Assembly: GCA_030272585.1 (NCBI GenBank) | Contig: BSYQ01000013.1 | Location: 1,054,001-1,118,000, forward strand | Source: Bryopsis sp. KO-2023 | Lineage: Eukaryota > Chlorophyta > Ulvophyceae > Bryopsidales > Bryopsidaceae | DNA length: 64,000 nucleotides | Direction: 5' to 3' | Shown: positions 31,486-43,544 of the stretch, piece by piece | Position numbering within the stretch: position 1 is the stretch's first letter | Layout of the letters: the number at the start of each line of letters is the position of its first letter | Position numbers and translations under genes: made by a program | Notes under the pieces: model-generated | Told to the model about the DNA's origin: nothing | Databases searched by the model: none | What the model saw: the letters and a program-made list of their open reading frames with translations, nothing else

Positions 31486-31913
31486 CCGACACTAGTGCTC
31501 CTCAAAGAAACGCTCCGATCAATCCCCCTGAGAAAACGAGCGAGATGAAAATCGAAAATACCTCGACCACGACTTTCGCCCAACCTCCCTGCCGTCTCGC
31601 TGCGTGCTTCTATCAGCGAAAAAACCTGCTTTGACAATGTCACACCAAAAAAGAGTGAGAATGACAGAAATTTCCGACGGTATGTCAGTCGGCTTTCGGC
31701 ACACACCCAGAGACCAAAAGCTGTCAAACTTCCAACAGGTTCTTTCCTTCGATTTTTTTTTCTTTTTTTTTGGGGGGGGGGTTGTTGAAGATCCCCAAAT
31801 TCTCCTTCGATTTATGCTCAAATTGCCAAATTAACCGCGATAGTTGCGCGGCCCTCGCAAGTTTCGAACTTTCGGGAAGCACGACGATTTTTTTTTTCCT
31901 GCATCGGTGCGAC
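31486..31913. promoter_or_regulatory. Shared divergent promoter of LSM8 and the BTB-Kelch gene
   Basis: 428 bp between the LSM8 ATG and the first candidate Kelch ATG, with a T/G homopolymer tract near 31756-31782. No specific element recognised. If the Kelch start is at 32507 the gap is about 1 kb. Confidence 0.5.
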
Positions 31914-34900
31914 ATGTCGTCTCCACCCCGTCGACAGTCGTCTCTCAAGCTCCAATGGGATTCGCCTTCCTCTCTGAAAATGGTGCGCCCGGTTTGCAGC
32001 ACGGCGGGCGACGACAGCGAGGTAAAATAACGTTGTTCGCGCGACGTCATCCCTCTCTGTAGATAATCCCTTATCGAGGCATCCGCCGATAGGGCTGATA
32101 CGTGCGTTTTGCAGTTTCGGACTTCGAGCGGAATTCTATCTGTGGGTTTGTTTTGATCGGGGATTCGCTCGACGCCTCGGATATAACGGCAGAAGCCCAG
32201 CGAACTCGTCTGTGTTTTTTTTTTTGGCGATGATCCCTGGCACGCTTCGCGAAAAAACGGAGACTGATGCCTCTGCGAAGTAGGCAGGAGTGGCTTGTTT
32301 GTTCACATTCTGTGGTGAGGGGTTGGATATGTTATTGTTGAAACCCCCCTTGCCATCGTTTCATCCTGTCTCTCCGGCAGCGAAAGGTCGTCCTGGTTTC
32401 TAGAGTTTTGACGGTTATCTAGACGCGCGGACGTCACTTCGTCGCAGCGTAAATTACGGGGATCTCACACCAGGAGCGCTTCCATATTCTCGCGCGCTCA
32501 GCTAGTATGGAGTTGTTTGCATATCTTCTATCCACGCCGGGAAGTGGAGAGGTTAGAATGATCGATCCATAGCGTGAAACCCTGGTTTCTGTTGCGCTGC
32601 GAACAGGTTCACGTGTTCGAGCTCAACGATTTGTTTGAAGAGACGTCAAGCTTGCGGGAACTATGGCAATCCAAACTGCTTTGCGACGTGGTTTTGAAGT
32701 CTTTCGACGGAGCGTGCGTCCACGCTCACAAGATCGTCCTGGCCTCGGTGTCCCCATTCTTTCGAGCTCTGTTCACCGGAGCGGGCCAAAGTATGAAGGA
32801 ACTCAGCGAGACGCTGTCTACGGGCGAGAATCTGGTCGATTTGAAGGGCGTCCAGGGTTCCGCGTTGGAGCAAATCCTCGAGGCGATCTACTCAAGGCAA
32901 CTTGAGGTAACGTAGCTCTTGAATTCATTGGCAGAAGATGATAACGGTACCCGTCTTTTCCAATAGGTGTCCATGGGATCCCCAGAATGAAAGAGTTGAA
33001 GCAAAAAAAACAAACCTTGCTTCTCTGGAAGGGGAACTTCTTCTCATTATTTATAATTATTATTATTCTTTGTTTTATTAGTATCATTGCTTGCAACAGC
33101 ACATGTTCAGGGACTGTTTTGTGGACAGTTTTAAACTTAAACTTTAATTATTTTACTTTAATTAATTAAGTTTTTTATTTTTTTTATTTTTTTTGGGGGG
33201 GTTGACATTGTTAATTGGTCTGGAGCTTTCCAGATCAACTTTTCTTTTCTTGTGTTTGTTTGCATTTATTGAAAAAAAAAAAAAAAAAACCCTATAAAGT
33301 GGGTTTTTTTTTGCAGGTATCGCCAGGAAATTTGGAAATGCTCCTGTCATGCAGCAACCTGCTCGAGATCCCTCCAATTCAGGAGGCTTGTTATCAGGTA
33401 ACCCCCCCCCCAAAAAATAATTAAAAAAAATTAAATCCAAAAAAAAAAAAGATCAAATCCAAAAAAGAATCAATCGAATCCAAAAGAAAATGTAGAAGTA
33501 ATGAATGACAACGAGTTCAAATATGAAAATAATGGTGCCATAGGAATGACAGGGGCATTCAAAAACATACCTCCATACCACACATTTTTGGAATAGAAAA
33601 TTCATCCACTAATTTTATAATTCAACAAACATACACTTTCACAAAGCATTTTAATAATAATGATAATTCTGTGTTTTATTCATATAATTGTAGGGTTCAA
33701 ATTTGAGATGCAATATATGTTGAATAAAATATCCAAACATCGAGCTTTCAATGAAGAGTTGTAAATCGATCGCCTTTTAAAATGAATGTTTGTCTATAAA
33801 AAAACACACACATTGTGAAAAGGGAAAAAAAAAGCGATTGAACCTGCCGGAAGGTTCGGCCTTTGTGTTTCTGCTCCTTTTTTTTGTTCAATGATGATGA
33901 TTGTGAATTCTGTTTGTTTTTCCCCAGTATTTGCGAAGGTGCCTGGGGCTCCACAATTGCTTGGATATTTTGGAGTTGACCGATCGATACAACTGTATCG
34001 ACCTGCAGAATGAAGTGGTGAGCAGATTCTTTTTCTAAAAATAGAGCATTCGTTTCTGTCTTTCTTTCTGTTCTGATGTGTGTTCATCTTTCGAAACAGA
34101 TTAGTGAATGTGTTTTTCGTTTTCTGTATTATTTTTCTATTCATTTTTCCTACTGAAAAATAACTGAGGAATTGAGGTCTTTTTTTTCCCTGTCTTGTTT
34201 TTTGATACAGCTGCGGTTTGTCTGTGGGAAATTCTCGGAGCTCTTGTCGAGCCCGGATTGGCAGAAAGCCTTTGGCCGGCTTTCGAAATCCACTATAATC
34301 GACATTCTACGGAGTGATGATATCGATGTGGATTCGGTGCGTCTAGACTCCCAACCATTATTATTTTACTATTTTTTTTTTTGTGTGTGTGTGTGTCCAA
34401 AATGTATTGCACAGTGGTTGAGAAATCCTCGTGTTGGCTCTCCACAATTCAAATGAGTGATCTCAGCCTCAATCTGGAAACCACCCACTTCCCTTACTCA
34501 TCAGCCCTTTTTTCCTTCCTGTTCTGAAACCCACGGGGGAAAAAAAAAATGGACAGACAACCAAAGACGCTGATGTAAAAGTTGAAATACGTGCAGGAGC
34601 GGCAAGTGTTGGATGTCGGTCTGGCTTGGGTGGGTGCGAGTCCTCAAATCAGGCACATCGATGTTCCGGATATCCTTTCGGCAGTCAGACTGTCCCATCA
34701 AATCGTGCTGCAAGAGCTCAGGAACCACAACCTAATGCCGGTAAGATTGTACAAGCTTGGCATCACTTCACATAAAATTCCTCGTCCAAGACGAGACTAT
34801 ATGATAAATACACAGCCTAGGGTAGGGGTAGCGACATGGGTTTGCATTTTTTTTTTGGGGGGGGGGTTCTCGAAACATATAACACAAGGAAGCCAAATAC

Positions 34901-36495
34901 CCGCTTGTTAGTTGCCTCTGTTGAGGTTCCTAGAACTGTGTGCGTTTTGGCAAGGAAATAGATGGAGGCTGGATGTCCCCCGACAGCCCAATCATGGCCC
35001 GCTGCACTGTGGATGAGTTCTCGACCCGGGCGGCCGCCCCGCGAAAACGAACTGCTACTGGACTCATGGTCACAGGTGACTGTCATGCGGCACCTAACCC
35101 CCATCCAACCATATTCAATAGGCCTTGGACTTCCACTTCTTTTGGGCACCCCATAGGACTGTCCCTCCCCCCTCTAAAGAAAACGCCTTTTTTTTTTTCG
35201 ACTGCATCTACCAACCATGTAGGATTCAGATGATTTTCAGGGGCTGGGCATTTACAGCTATTCCTCAGGGTTTCCTCCTGTCTTCTTCACAGGTGGCCAC
35301 GATGCTGACTGGCGCAGTTTAAAGATGGTTGAAGTGTACAATCCTTACAGGGACGAATGGTCCCCAGGCCCCGCCATGCCGAGCAGTTTCTCCTTCACGG
35401 GGGCTGCTGCGGTCGGGAGCGATGTGGTGGTGATAGGGGGTACCATGTACAGTGCTAATGTGTGTCGATTCGATGGCCGGACTCGGTCCTGGGTAGGATG
35501 CCCACCTCTCAACACCGCTAGAGTTCATTCCGCAATCACATCAATGGCAGGTGGGGCAAGAAACGGAGGAATTCGTAAGACGAAAAACCATAGAACTCCG
35601 CTGTTAGGACCCCAGATTGGAATGCAAGCATTGAATGATACATGTCGTGTTATCCATACAGGGGTGCTGTATGTTTTGGGCGGTAGAACGGGGGTTGGGC
35701 AGCCCCTGTGCAGCGTAGAAACATTGGAGTATCGAGGCTGTGGTGATCCGGTGGAGTGGAGGGAGGGTGCGCAGCTGTGTCAGCCACGGAGTGCCTTGGG
35801 TGCTGGTGCCTTTGGTAGCAGGGTTTATGCGGTGGGGGGGCAAGCGGGGAGGACGATTTACGACACTGTGGAGTGTTTAGATGTGGGTCGGGGGCAGTGG
35901 GAGTTGGTTTCGTCGAGATTGAACATGGAGAGGAAGTATGTTGCGGTGAGTTTTACTTTTCCATCGCAAATTTATTTGTTCATCCATTTATACACACACA
36001 TGGGTGTGTTTTCTTCGGCAATGTTAAAAAGTTTATTAGTTTTAAACATTATTTTAAATTTTTACAATGTCGATACAAATAAGTTTGAGACGATTGGAGT
36101 GGATTGGTTCCACAGTTTAGTTTTCTCTGGATGGAAAGAAGCTGGGTTTTTTGCGTGACAATGGGTTTGTGTGTGTTTATACCACGTTTCAGGTTGGAGT
36201 GGTGGGGGGTCGCCTTTTTGCGGTGGGAGGTATGAATGAGCAGCGCATTCGCCTGTCCAGTGTGGAAGCCTACGATCCACGGGAGGGAATTTGGCGATCG
36301 GTGGGGTCCATGCATGTCGCAAGATCCAGCTGTGGGGTTGCAACGCTGCACGAACGGCTGTATGTGGTGGGAGGGAATGCAGGGGACGACCTGATACACG
36401 ACACCGTGGAGTGTTTTTTGCCAGAAACCAATCAGTGGGTGCCCTGTGCATCCGTAAGCTGTGCTAGGAGTGGCCTGTCGGTTGTACCGATCTAG
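31914..36495 (+). CDS. BTB-BACK-Kelch protein, likely CUL3 E3 ligase adaptor
   Basis: Exons 32607-32906, 33317-33397, 33928-34017, 34211-34336, 34597-34740, 34934-35075, 35293-35550, 35662-35945 and 36193-36495 join without a break. Two first exons fit in phase: 31914-32021 (MSSPPRRQSS..., 611 codons) or 32507-32551 (MELFAYLLSTPGSGE, 590 codons). The BTB domain has LCDVVLKSFDGACVHAHKIV, with FFRALF. A BACK region follows (LELTDRYNCIDL, WQKAFGRL). Kelch repeats from about residue 290 show repeated GG pairs (VVVIGG, YVLGG, YAVGG, FAVGG, YVVGG) with typical W/Y spacing. In this family BTB-BACK binds cullin-3 and Kelch binds the substrate for ubiquitination. Length matches KLHL proteins. Substrate unknown. 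Confidence 0.92.
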
Positions 36496-37596
36496 ATTTG
36501 TGAGTAAATTGTCTGAAAACTGAGCTGATTTGATGCAAAGGTTGAAATGGCGGGCAAGGTGTCAAGAAATGGAGGGTCGCTTGTGGGATGAGTTTTCCTT
36601 TGGCTTATTTGTGTTGCAGCTTGCTTTTCGAGGAGTGTTGGTTTGTGTGACTTGAAAAAAAAGAGTGTTGCGATCGTATTTCTCAACAGATGGTGTTATA
36701 TTGGGGAGAAGAGGGGTGTAGACTGTATGGGGTATGGTTGGATTGGATTTTTGAAGTGGGGTGGGGTGAATATCTTATAAAAAGGAAAGGGATTGCTTGT
36801 ACATGAATTGATGTATGATTTGTAGTTTCTTCAGGTTTTTTTTTGCTGTTTATTTTTTGGGGGAGGGGGGGGAGTGTAAACGGGCAATCGGTTATGAACT
36901 CGGTTTCACAATCCAATCTGTGTGTGGGGTACAATTATAAAACATCTTTTCTTGTTGCAAGAATTTACTCAGAATTCCACCCTGCACTATTGACTTGAAA
37001 AACCAATTGTCGAAGCATCTCGCTCTCCCAGTCCACTTTCTTTTTGATGAAAGCCACATTTTTACCACTCTTCCCCCTTTTCCTGACTGATTCGTGTGAC
37101 TGCGTTCGCTGGAAGTAAATTTCATGACCTGATGATCACGTAATTCCGGCGCTCTACATATTGCGTGGTGGGGCCGGTTTTTATTTGTATGCGCTAGTGA
37201 ATAGTGGAGTTGCTGGAACGATCTCGCCGAGGTCACGGACTTCACTGCAGAGGTTAGACCAAAACAATACAAGTTTGGCTTCAAACCAGCTATGTTGTGT
37301 GTTTTCCATCATGTCCCCTTCAGGAAATTCACAAGGACTCCTGTGTTTTCAAATCACTCGAAATTGGACTGGATTTTATCGTTGAACGACCATTGCCCTT
37401 CCCCAAACAACACCCCCCCCCCCTCCCCCCCCCAAAAAAAAATCATCAATTAAATGACTGAATGAACAAACCCAATCCATTTGGGAATTTTCTTAATGTA
37501 TTTATTGCCCCCATTCGTGGAGTATTGTTTCCCTTGCTTGATTTTTCTTTCTCATTTTTTTCCTCTTTTTTTTTTTTTTGGTCAAGATCGTTTGAG
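36496..37596. other. Intergenic; weak minus-strand exon candidate at 36965-37128
   Basis: 36965-37128 on the minus strand reads HEIYFQRTQSHESVRKRGKS and later KKKVDWESEMLRQLVF before a TAA, after an acceptor atcatcag. It looks protein-like but no upstream exon is clear. The rest is T/G-rich. Confidence 0.3.
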
Positions 37597-38980
37597 ATGC
37601 CTTCCGTCCGCTTGCTTTCCAGACCCTTCTTTGCAGCATTCCTGAACGGGAGAAGCTCCTGCACCGCACATCGAATTTCAACCCCGAATCGATGGGAAAA
37701 CATCGCCACTGGCCTAAATCAGAAACACCCCTCCTGCCGATGGATGGCCTCGAGCCCAGACTTACACACCAGGAACTCCGCTCCTATATTCTGTGTCAAA
37801 GCTCCACAGAGTTCGGAAGACATAGAAGGCTTGGATGTTGATGGAGACTATGAGGAAAGCGACCAATCAGTTGATTCTGACGACTTGGATCGCGAAGGGG
37901 GGTCAGAAGAACCTGAGCAGAGTTTTGCTCCATCGATCCAGGTCGGCGAGTCCGAATGGGCTAAGATGGTGTTGAAATGCGTGCAGCAAGTGCTGGCGGA
38001 GTCCCACTCCATGGAAAACCTGGATTTATTCTCTTTCAAGGTGAAAGATGCTGTCAGGAAAGTGGAAATCAGATTGGATAAGAGGGACAACGAGTTCGGG
38101 TCGCCTGGTCTGGAAGACATCCAGGAGTTTTCCAAAGCTTTGACCAGGGAGATGGAGGATGAATTGGGGGAGGAGCAAGCTGGGTTGATAGAAGTGGAAG
38201 CGTCGTCCCCGGGGGCTGAGAGAGAAGTCAGACTGCCCGAGGAACTGGATCGATTCAAGCATCTGCCCATGCAGGTCAGTGTAGCTTTGGTTTTTTTGGC
38301 TGGAGAAGCCTTACTCATGAAATGTGGGTGGACTCTGTCGATGTGTGCTGTTCATGTGTGGTTTCAGTTGCTGTGTGGAATTGAGTTTTTTGGCATGGTT
38401 GATATATTTTTGAGAATCGTCGGGATGATTTTCTTTTACAGTTACCAAGGTAGTCTTGGATATTGAAGTGTGGGCAAACCATAGAGAATCAAGAAAAAAA
38501 ATATGTTATGATGTGGAAAGGTGGCTATATGGGTTTCAAAAGTTGGTCGAAACAAGACAACTAAGGGAAGAAAGGGGAGGGAGGGGGGGGTGGGGTTCAG
38601 GAAATGACTGGGCGCGTCTGGGTCTTGTGGTGAAAATTTTTTGGTAAATTTTGCTTACTTTTCGATATTCTTTTTTTCTTCCTATGTACACAGCTGTAGC
38701 GTGTGTGTTTTTTTTTCCTTTGTTGTTTTTTTTTTAATTATTTTCTGCATTGCAGGTGGAGTATCTCAATGAGGATGACGAAACCAAAAATCAAATTTTG
38801 AACTTGGACGGGTTGGAAAAGATGGAGGGGGTGATTTTGAAAAGCAGGTGGAAACTCGCTGATACGAAAATGGGGAGGTTCGCTCGGAAGGGAAGAGGGC
38901 TCAACAAGAAAGACAGGGAGCGAATTATCGAACTGAAAACCACCCAATTGAGGAAAGTCAATCTGTATCTCGATGTGTGA
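37597..38980 (+). CDS. RimP-like ribosome maturation protein, probably plastid-targeted
   Basis: Two exons (37597-38274, 38756-38980), 300 codons, phase 0 junction. The N-terminus MPSVRLLSRPFFAAFLNGRS is basic and Ser/Arg-rich with few acids, like a transit peptide. An acidic linker (about 85-115) follows. The RimP/UPF0090 N-domain follows, with the signature VEASSPGAEREVRLPEELDR. The C-terminal part GRFARKGRGLNKKDRERI resembles the plant RimP-like proteins of the UPF0090 family. Bacterial RimP assists 30S subunit assembly, so a chloroplast ribosome role is inferred. A mitochondrial location cannot be excluded. The 481-nt intron has a T-rich acceptor. Confidence 0.88.
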
Positions 38981-40039
38981 ATTTTTTTTTTCTTCTTTTC
39001 TTTTTTTTTAATTTGGTGGGGCTTTTTTTCTGCGATGGCAATAGGTCACGCTACTGTCTGGTTTCAGAAAGAAGAGTGCAACTGTTGGCTTTTCGATTTC
39101 TTTTGTTTGGTGGCGCATGTTGCGAGTTTGTGGGAAAAGAAAAATTGTTTTCTGCCTGTGAGATTTGGAGAGTGTGCATTTTGGAGTGGATTTGTCTCGA
39201 TGCTTTCTTTCTCTTTTGGCTTTGTGACAATGAAAATACCACGCACAGGAATGATGGGACTTTTTTTCCTTTTTCTTTTTTTATCTCTTTTTTCCGATGG
39301 GTTGCGATCTGAAGTGCAATCCATCAGATGTAGTTTTGCTTTTTCGTTTGACAGAAGCATGTTCGATGATAAGTATTGCCACAATGTGAGGTCCATTTAC
39401 ACACATTCAAATGTGATGACCTTCGGCTATCGAGTCATTGTTGCTTTCCATTTCAAGGACTGAGGTCACATATTTGTTTGGGGTGAAATTTTGACTGGGT
39501 GGTTGGATGTCAATTCTGGGTGTTTTTTGAGATTCTGGAAGCCATGCTGGTCACGAGGAAGTCTGCGAGAATTACTAAAGAAAACTGAGAAAAGATTCAG
39601 GGAACTTTATCATGCTCAGTATGACCAATTTAATTTGATAAGATTGCAGGCTTCATTGTGATCCTGACCTGAGAAAAGTCCAGGAATCTGTCCGTGCCCT
39701 GCACCACACAGGACATGCCGCTCAGAGCCAGTTCATAACAGGGGTGCTGTTATTCTTGCTTCGCTCGAGTGGCATGGAATTCAAAAGTGCAAAGCAGTAT
39801 TATCTCAACAACAGAGAACAGAGGCCCTGAACAAACAGCGGAGCAACTATATCAGGAATGGCATGAGTATCCATCACTTGTTGATGAGTCAGATGAACAC
39901 CTTGAAACCTCGAAAGGTTTGCAGATGTGCCAATATAGGAACGATTGTTGCATATCGGACCAGGAAATCAGCGAACGTAGTGCAAACATTACCCTTGGCG
40001 GGGTTGAATTCTTACCAGGGAGTGAATTAAGATTTGCAA
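38981..40039. other. No supported gene
   Basis: Follows the RimP stop; T-rich 3' UTR-like sequence. A 100-codon frame at 39769-40071 lacks an ATG and a recognisable motif. Confidence 0.4.
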
Positions 40040-41150
40040 AAGCCTCGGCTTCTGAAAGAGGCAGTCGCTGAGATCCGACGGAGCTCTTTGGCCAGAATGT
40101 CGGCGTTTTCCAACCCACGAAACGTACGTGTGATAGTTTTGGGGATGTGGGAAAAAACAAACTTCCCTCCCTGTCTTCTTTTTCCCCCTATCTACAAAAA
40201 ACTAAAACACTTTCTAATAGCCCTCGTTTCAGCCAGAATCGGGGAGAATATAGATGAGCAACGAATTTTTAATCCAGCAACAACGAATTTTTAATCCAGC
40301 ATCCCACAATCTTCAAGCACCTGGAAGGAATCTACAAAACCTAATGTACAAATTCTACCAAAAAAACAGTGCCACCATCCATACAAGCCTCCCAACAAAA
40401 AAAAAAAAAAAAAAAAACTTTTTCACAATGCTTTTTTTTCGACGCCAATAATCGGCATTGGTTTCCATTATCATCCCCGTTGTTCTTTCTGGCAAGCAGT
40501 AAATCCAGCTGTAAGCTGGCTTGACCACCACCTTGACAAAAATTAAATTTGGTTCTGCCCCACCGGATCCAGTTGGCCACCTTGCTCGAATCCCACTCCT
40601 TGCTCAGCAATCGAAAAAATTTCCTTACACTCACACTCGCTGCTCTGCACCACCGTATCCTCAGCATTGGGTCGACCAGCCATGAATTGACCAGGATGCA
40701 AAGTAGGGCATGTTGGCAGCAGATCCTTCACTTTGGCTGCCATGTCAGACATCGGGGATGCCGGATCGTTCTTGATCCTTCTTCTTCAAGGCTCTCAGGC
40801 CTGGTGGACTCAACCCTGGAGGCAAATCTAAATTCTGATCGGGATGTCGATTGCTGACTGGACATTCCATTTCAAACATCCTGGAGGCAGGTCGAGCCCG
40901 GGTGGGTGGCAGCCCTGGAGCTCGCTTGCATTCGTTTGCTGCCAGCTGGCAGAGTTGTGGATGCTTCCAACTTTGGGAGGAATTTTCCCATAGCAGTCCA
41001 TCATCACCCAGCGTGGCTGCCTCTCCTCCCTCCTTTGCACTCGATTCCTCCCACCCCATCCAAGATTGAGTCGGTCTTTCCTCAGCTCTGAAAATCACAT
41101 GCACACATCAAGCAAATACGATGGAGCATTATGGAGCCTTATTCTGCCAT
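40040..41150. repeat. Segmental duplication, copy 1
   Basis: Shares blocks in the same order with 43545-45910: gaggcagtcgctgaga, acagtgccaccatccat, ttttcgacgccaataatcgg, cagtaaatcc, atgtcagacatcg, gctcgcttgcattcgtttgc and tttcctcagctctgaaaat. It is intact where copy 2 holds a transposon (ctaatgtaca at 40341-40350). On the minus strand a 69-codon frame starts MSDMAAKVKDLLPTCP at 40752; copy 2 breaks it early. Function unknown. Confidence 0.8.
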
Positions 41151-43048
41151 AATAATTCTGTGGATTCTATTCGTTTGGGCTTCCCCAACAAAGAGCTCGG
41201 AGCCATCCACTTCTTTTTCATGCATCTCCGTTGAAAACGGCGGTTGCTGCTGCCTGAAAAACTGGTAGAAAAACTTACGAAACCAAATCCCTTGGGCCAT
41301 CCCAGCATATCCTTGGGAATACAAAATTTGAACAGCCAAAAAAACATCAATGTCTTCGCTTGTCCTTTTTTTCCGTTACTTTATGATTTTTGCTTCATGT
41401 TTGTGTTTGTTTTAAATCTTATAGATATTTGTTCTTACTTTTCCCTGATCGACTCTCCGTCATCATCAAGCTAAGTTTTCAAGCAACAAGCAGCCTCCCC
41501 TGGTCGAGAGCAATTTCAGCAGAGTTTCCACCGTTTCTGATCGCCCCCCCCCCCCACGCAAGCCAACCCCAGACCTGCACAGGACATGGCAGCAGGGATT
41601 CAGAGCAATGGATCTCATTTGTTTTGTGTCCCAAGGGTGTTTTCATAGGGATGGGAGTGAACTGCCAGCTTGACTCACCTCTGTAGAACCAGGTGATCCA
41701 GAAACATCCTATTTAGGGTTGCTTTGTTGGGGATGGAGGCTCCCAGCCAGGTGCTGTTCTTATCGGCTTCGAATTTGTCAAAGTTCACTGCAGCATCGAC
41801 CATCAGTACCGCTTCCGCCAGAACCGACCAAGATCGACACCCCTCTTTCAACACCTATGTGTCGAAAAATCACTACATGAATCTGCATGCATGTTGAGGG
41901 ATCGGCTGAATCTTCAGGTACACCTTGGTTTATTGTTAATAATACTTATTCTTGTTGTTTTTTATTTCTTGGGGGGGGGGGGGGGGATAATATGAAAAAT
42001 AAAGAATTAAAGGGAGAAGCACTAATAGGAAAAAGAGGTGGGTCTGACAGACCCACTCCAATGCAACTCTCGACGAAAGCTACATGCGCCGAATCGTGAA
42101 CATCTTGGAGCAGGCAAAAAGAAAACCCGACTGCTTGATAATTTCAAAAGCGCAACCGTGAAACTTCCATATACACATATGTTCAGAAGGTTGAAAAAAA
42201 AAAAAAAGAAATGGATCTGGATCCATACCTGGAGCCTCATCGCCAGCACCGGCTTCCTTCGACTTCCACCAGCCCCCCTCTATAAAACCAGGAAAAAAAA
42301 TATAAAACAAACACCACATTTTCTCATATCACAACCATTTTCACATCCCATTTTTTTATTTTTTATTTTGTCAGAATCAAATCTATAGGTTCGGTCCAAC
42401 CTTCTGGCAAGCTGTATAGCCTCGAACCTTCTGGGAAGTCTGTTCAAGCATTCGTCTTGGGCAGCTCTGCCTCTGTAGTCCTCCCACCAAGGTTGCTTTC
42501 TCGGTCGATAAGCTTCGGCCAATTTCACGTCTGTTTTGATGGCCAACAGATCGCTCCTGTGTTTTTAACAACATCATAATTATTAAACATATCCGGGAAG
42601 GAAAAAAACATGGCACCAAAATTAAAAAGAAAGACGTAGATGTTGCAGGCCCGTTGCATATATAAATCAGATATTGCATCCATTGTATATCTGGACTCTC
42701 TTTTCTTTATGGTGCTGTAAACATACAAACAACATCTCCACGAAATCCACACAAGAAGAAAAACAACAGAAAATGAGAAGACAAAAAAAGACACCAATCG
42801 TCACCTCAATACTGGCCCAATCCAACATCCCTTCTTTTTAAATTCTGGATGAATTCGACCAACAGCCGACCGCAGTTTCTCCAGGAAATCGACTTCTCTT
42901 GACTTTTTCAATCCAAGTGGCTGTAAACCAGGGAAAAAAAACCCCCAGAAATAATCCCTCCCAATACTCAAGTTCAAAAAGTAAAAGCTGCCACCTTGTT
43001 TTTGAACAAGGTAATGCCATCGAACTGCAGCGCGGCTGCCCGAAGCAT
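41139..43048 (-). CDS. Unidentified six-exon protein, about 221 residues
   Basis: Exons 43048-42995, 42920-42805, 42556-42401, 42277-42229, 41854-41679 and 41253-41139 join in frame to a TAA. It starts MLRAAALQFDGITLFKNK, then LEKLRSAVGRIHPEF and KQPWWEDYRGRAAQDECLNR, a basic stretch, VLKEGCRSWSVLAEAVLMVD, and an acidic Gln-rich tail ending RIIMAE. No transmembrane helix. The short basic/hydrophobic N-terminus and small size would suit a mitochondrial protein, but I do not recognise the family. Exon 4 (49 nt, arginine-rich) is the least certain; a neighbouring frame (WWKSKEAGAGDEAP) is also open there. The last exon overlaps the edge of segmental duplication copy 1. Confidence 0.5.
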
Positions 43049-43544
43049 GCCGACGTCCCCAGAGTATATCGTTTTGTCGGCGGATTCGTGTCGTTGTGTT
43101 CGAACGGCTTGTGTTTTCTGTGGATGAGCGGATCACGGTTCTGCGGACTGATGTGGCTCATCCACAGAAAGTGGAGTCAAAATACAGTCACTTGTTTCTG
43201 GAAAAAAAACGTCTCAAACAACGAAACGCAAAAAAGATTAATACGGACACAGTCAACAACCATTGTCAGGATAGCTCAGTGAAGCACCCTTGTTCCGTGT
43301 CCCCGATTGGCCGGGCCATCATCGACGACGGTAACAGGGGGGCGGAGAGCGGGACCCTCGAAAGAGAAACAGTGGCGAGGGGGGAAGCCAGCGGGTGGGA
43401 CGGCTGCCAAAGTTTTTGTTCGTTCGTTCGTTCTTTTGTGTGTTTGTTTGTGTGTTTGTTCGGGAAAGACCGGTGTTGTTTGTTTGTTACGTTTGCTGCT
43501 TGGTAGCAAACCTATCCACTTGCGCTCCGAACGCAAAGCGAACG

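Noticed and set aside
39035..39463. 142-codon frame with hydrophobic stretches
   Set aside because: Lies in the 3' flank of the RimP-like gene, T-rich, with no splice or family support.
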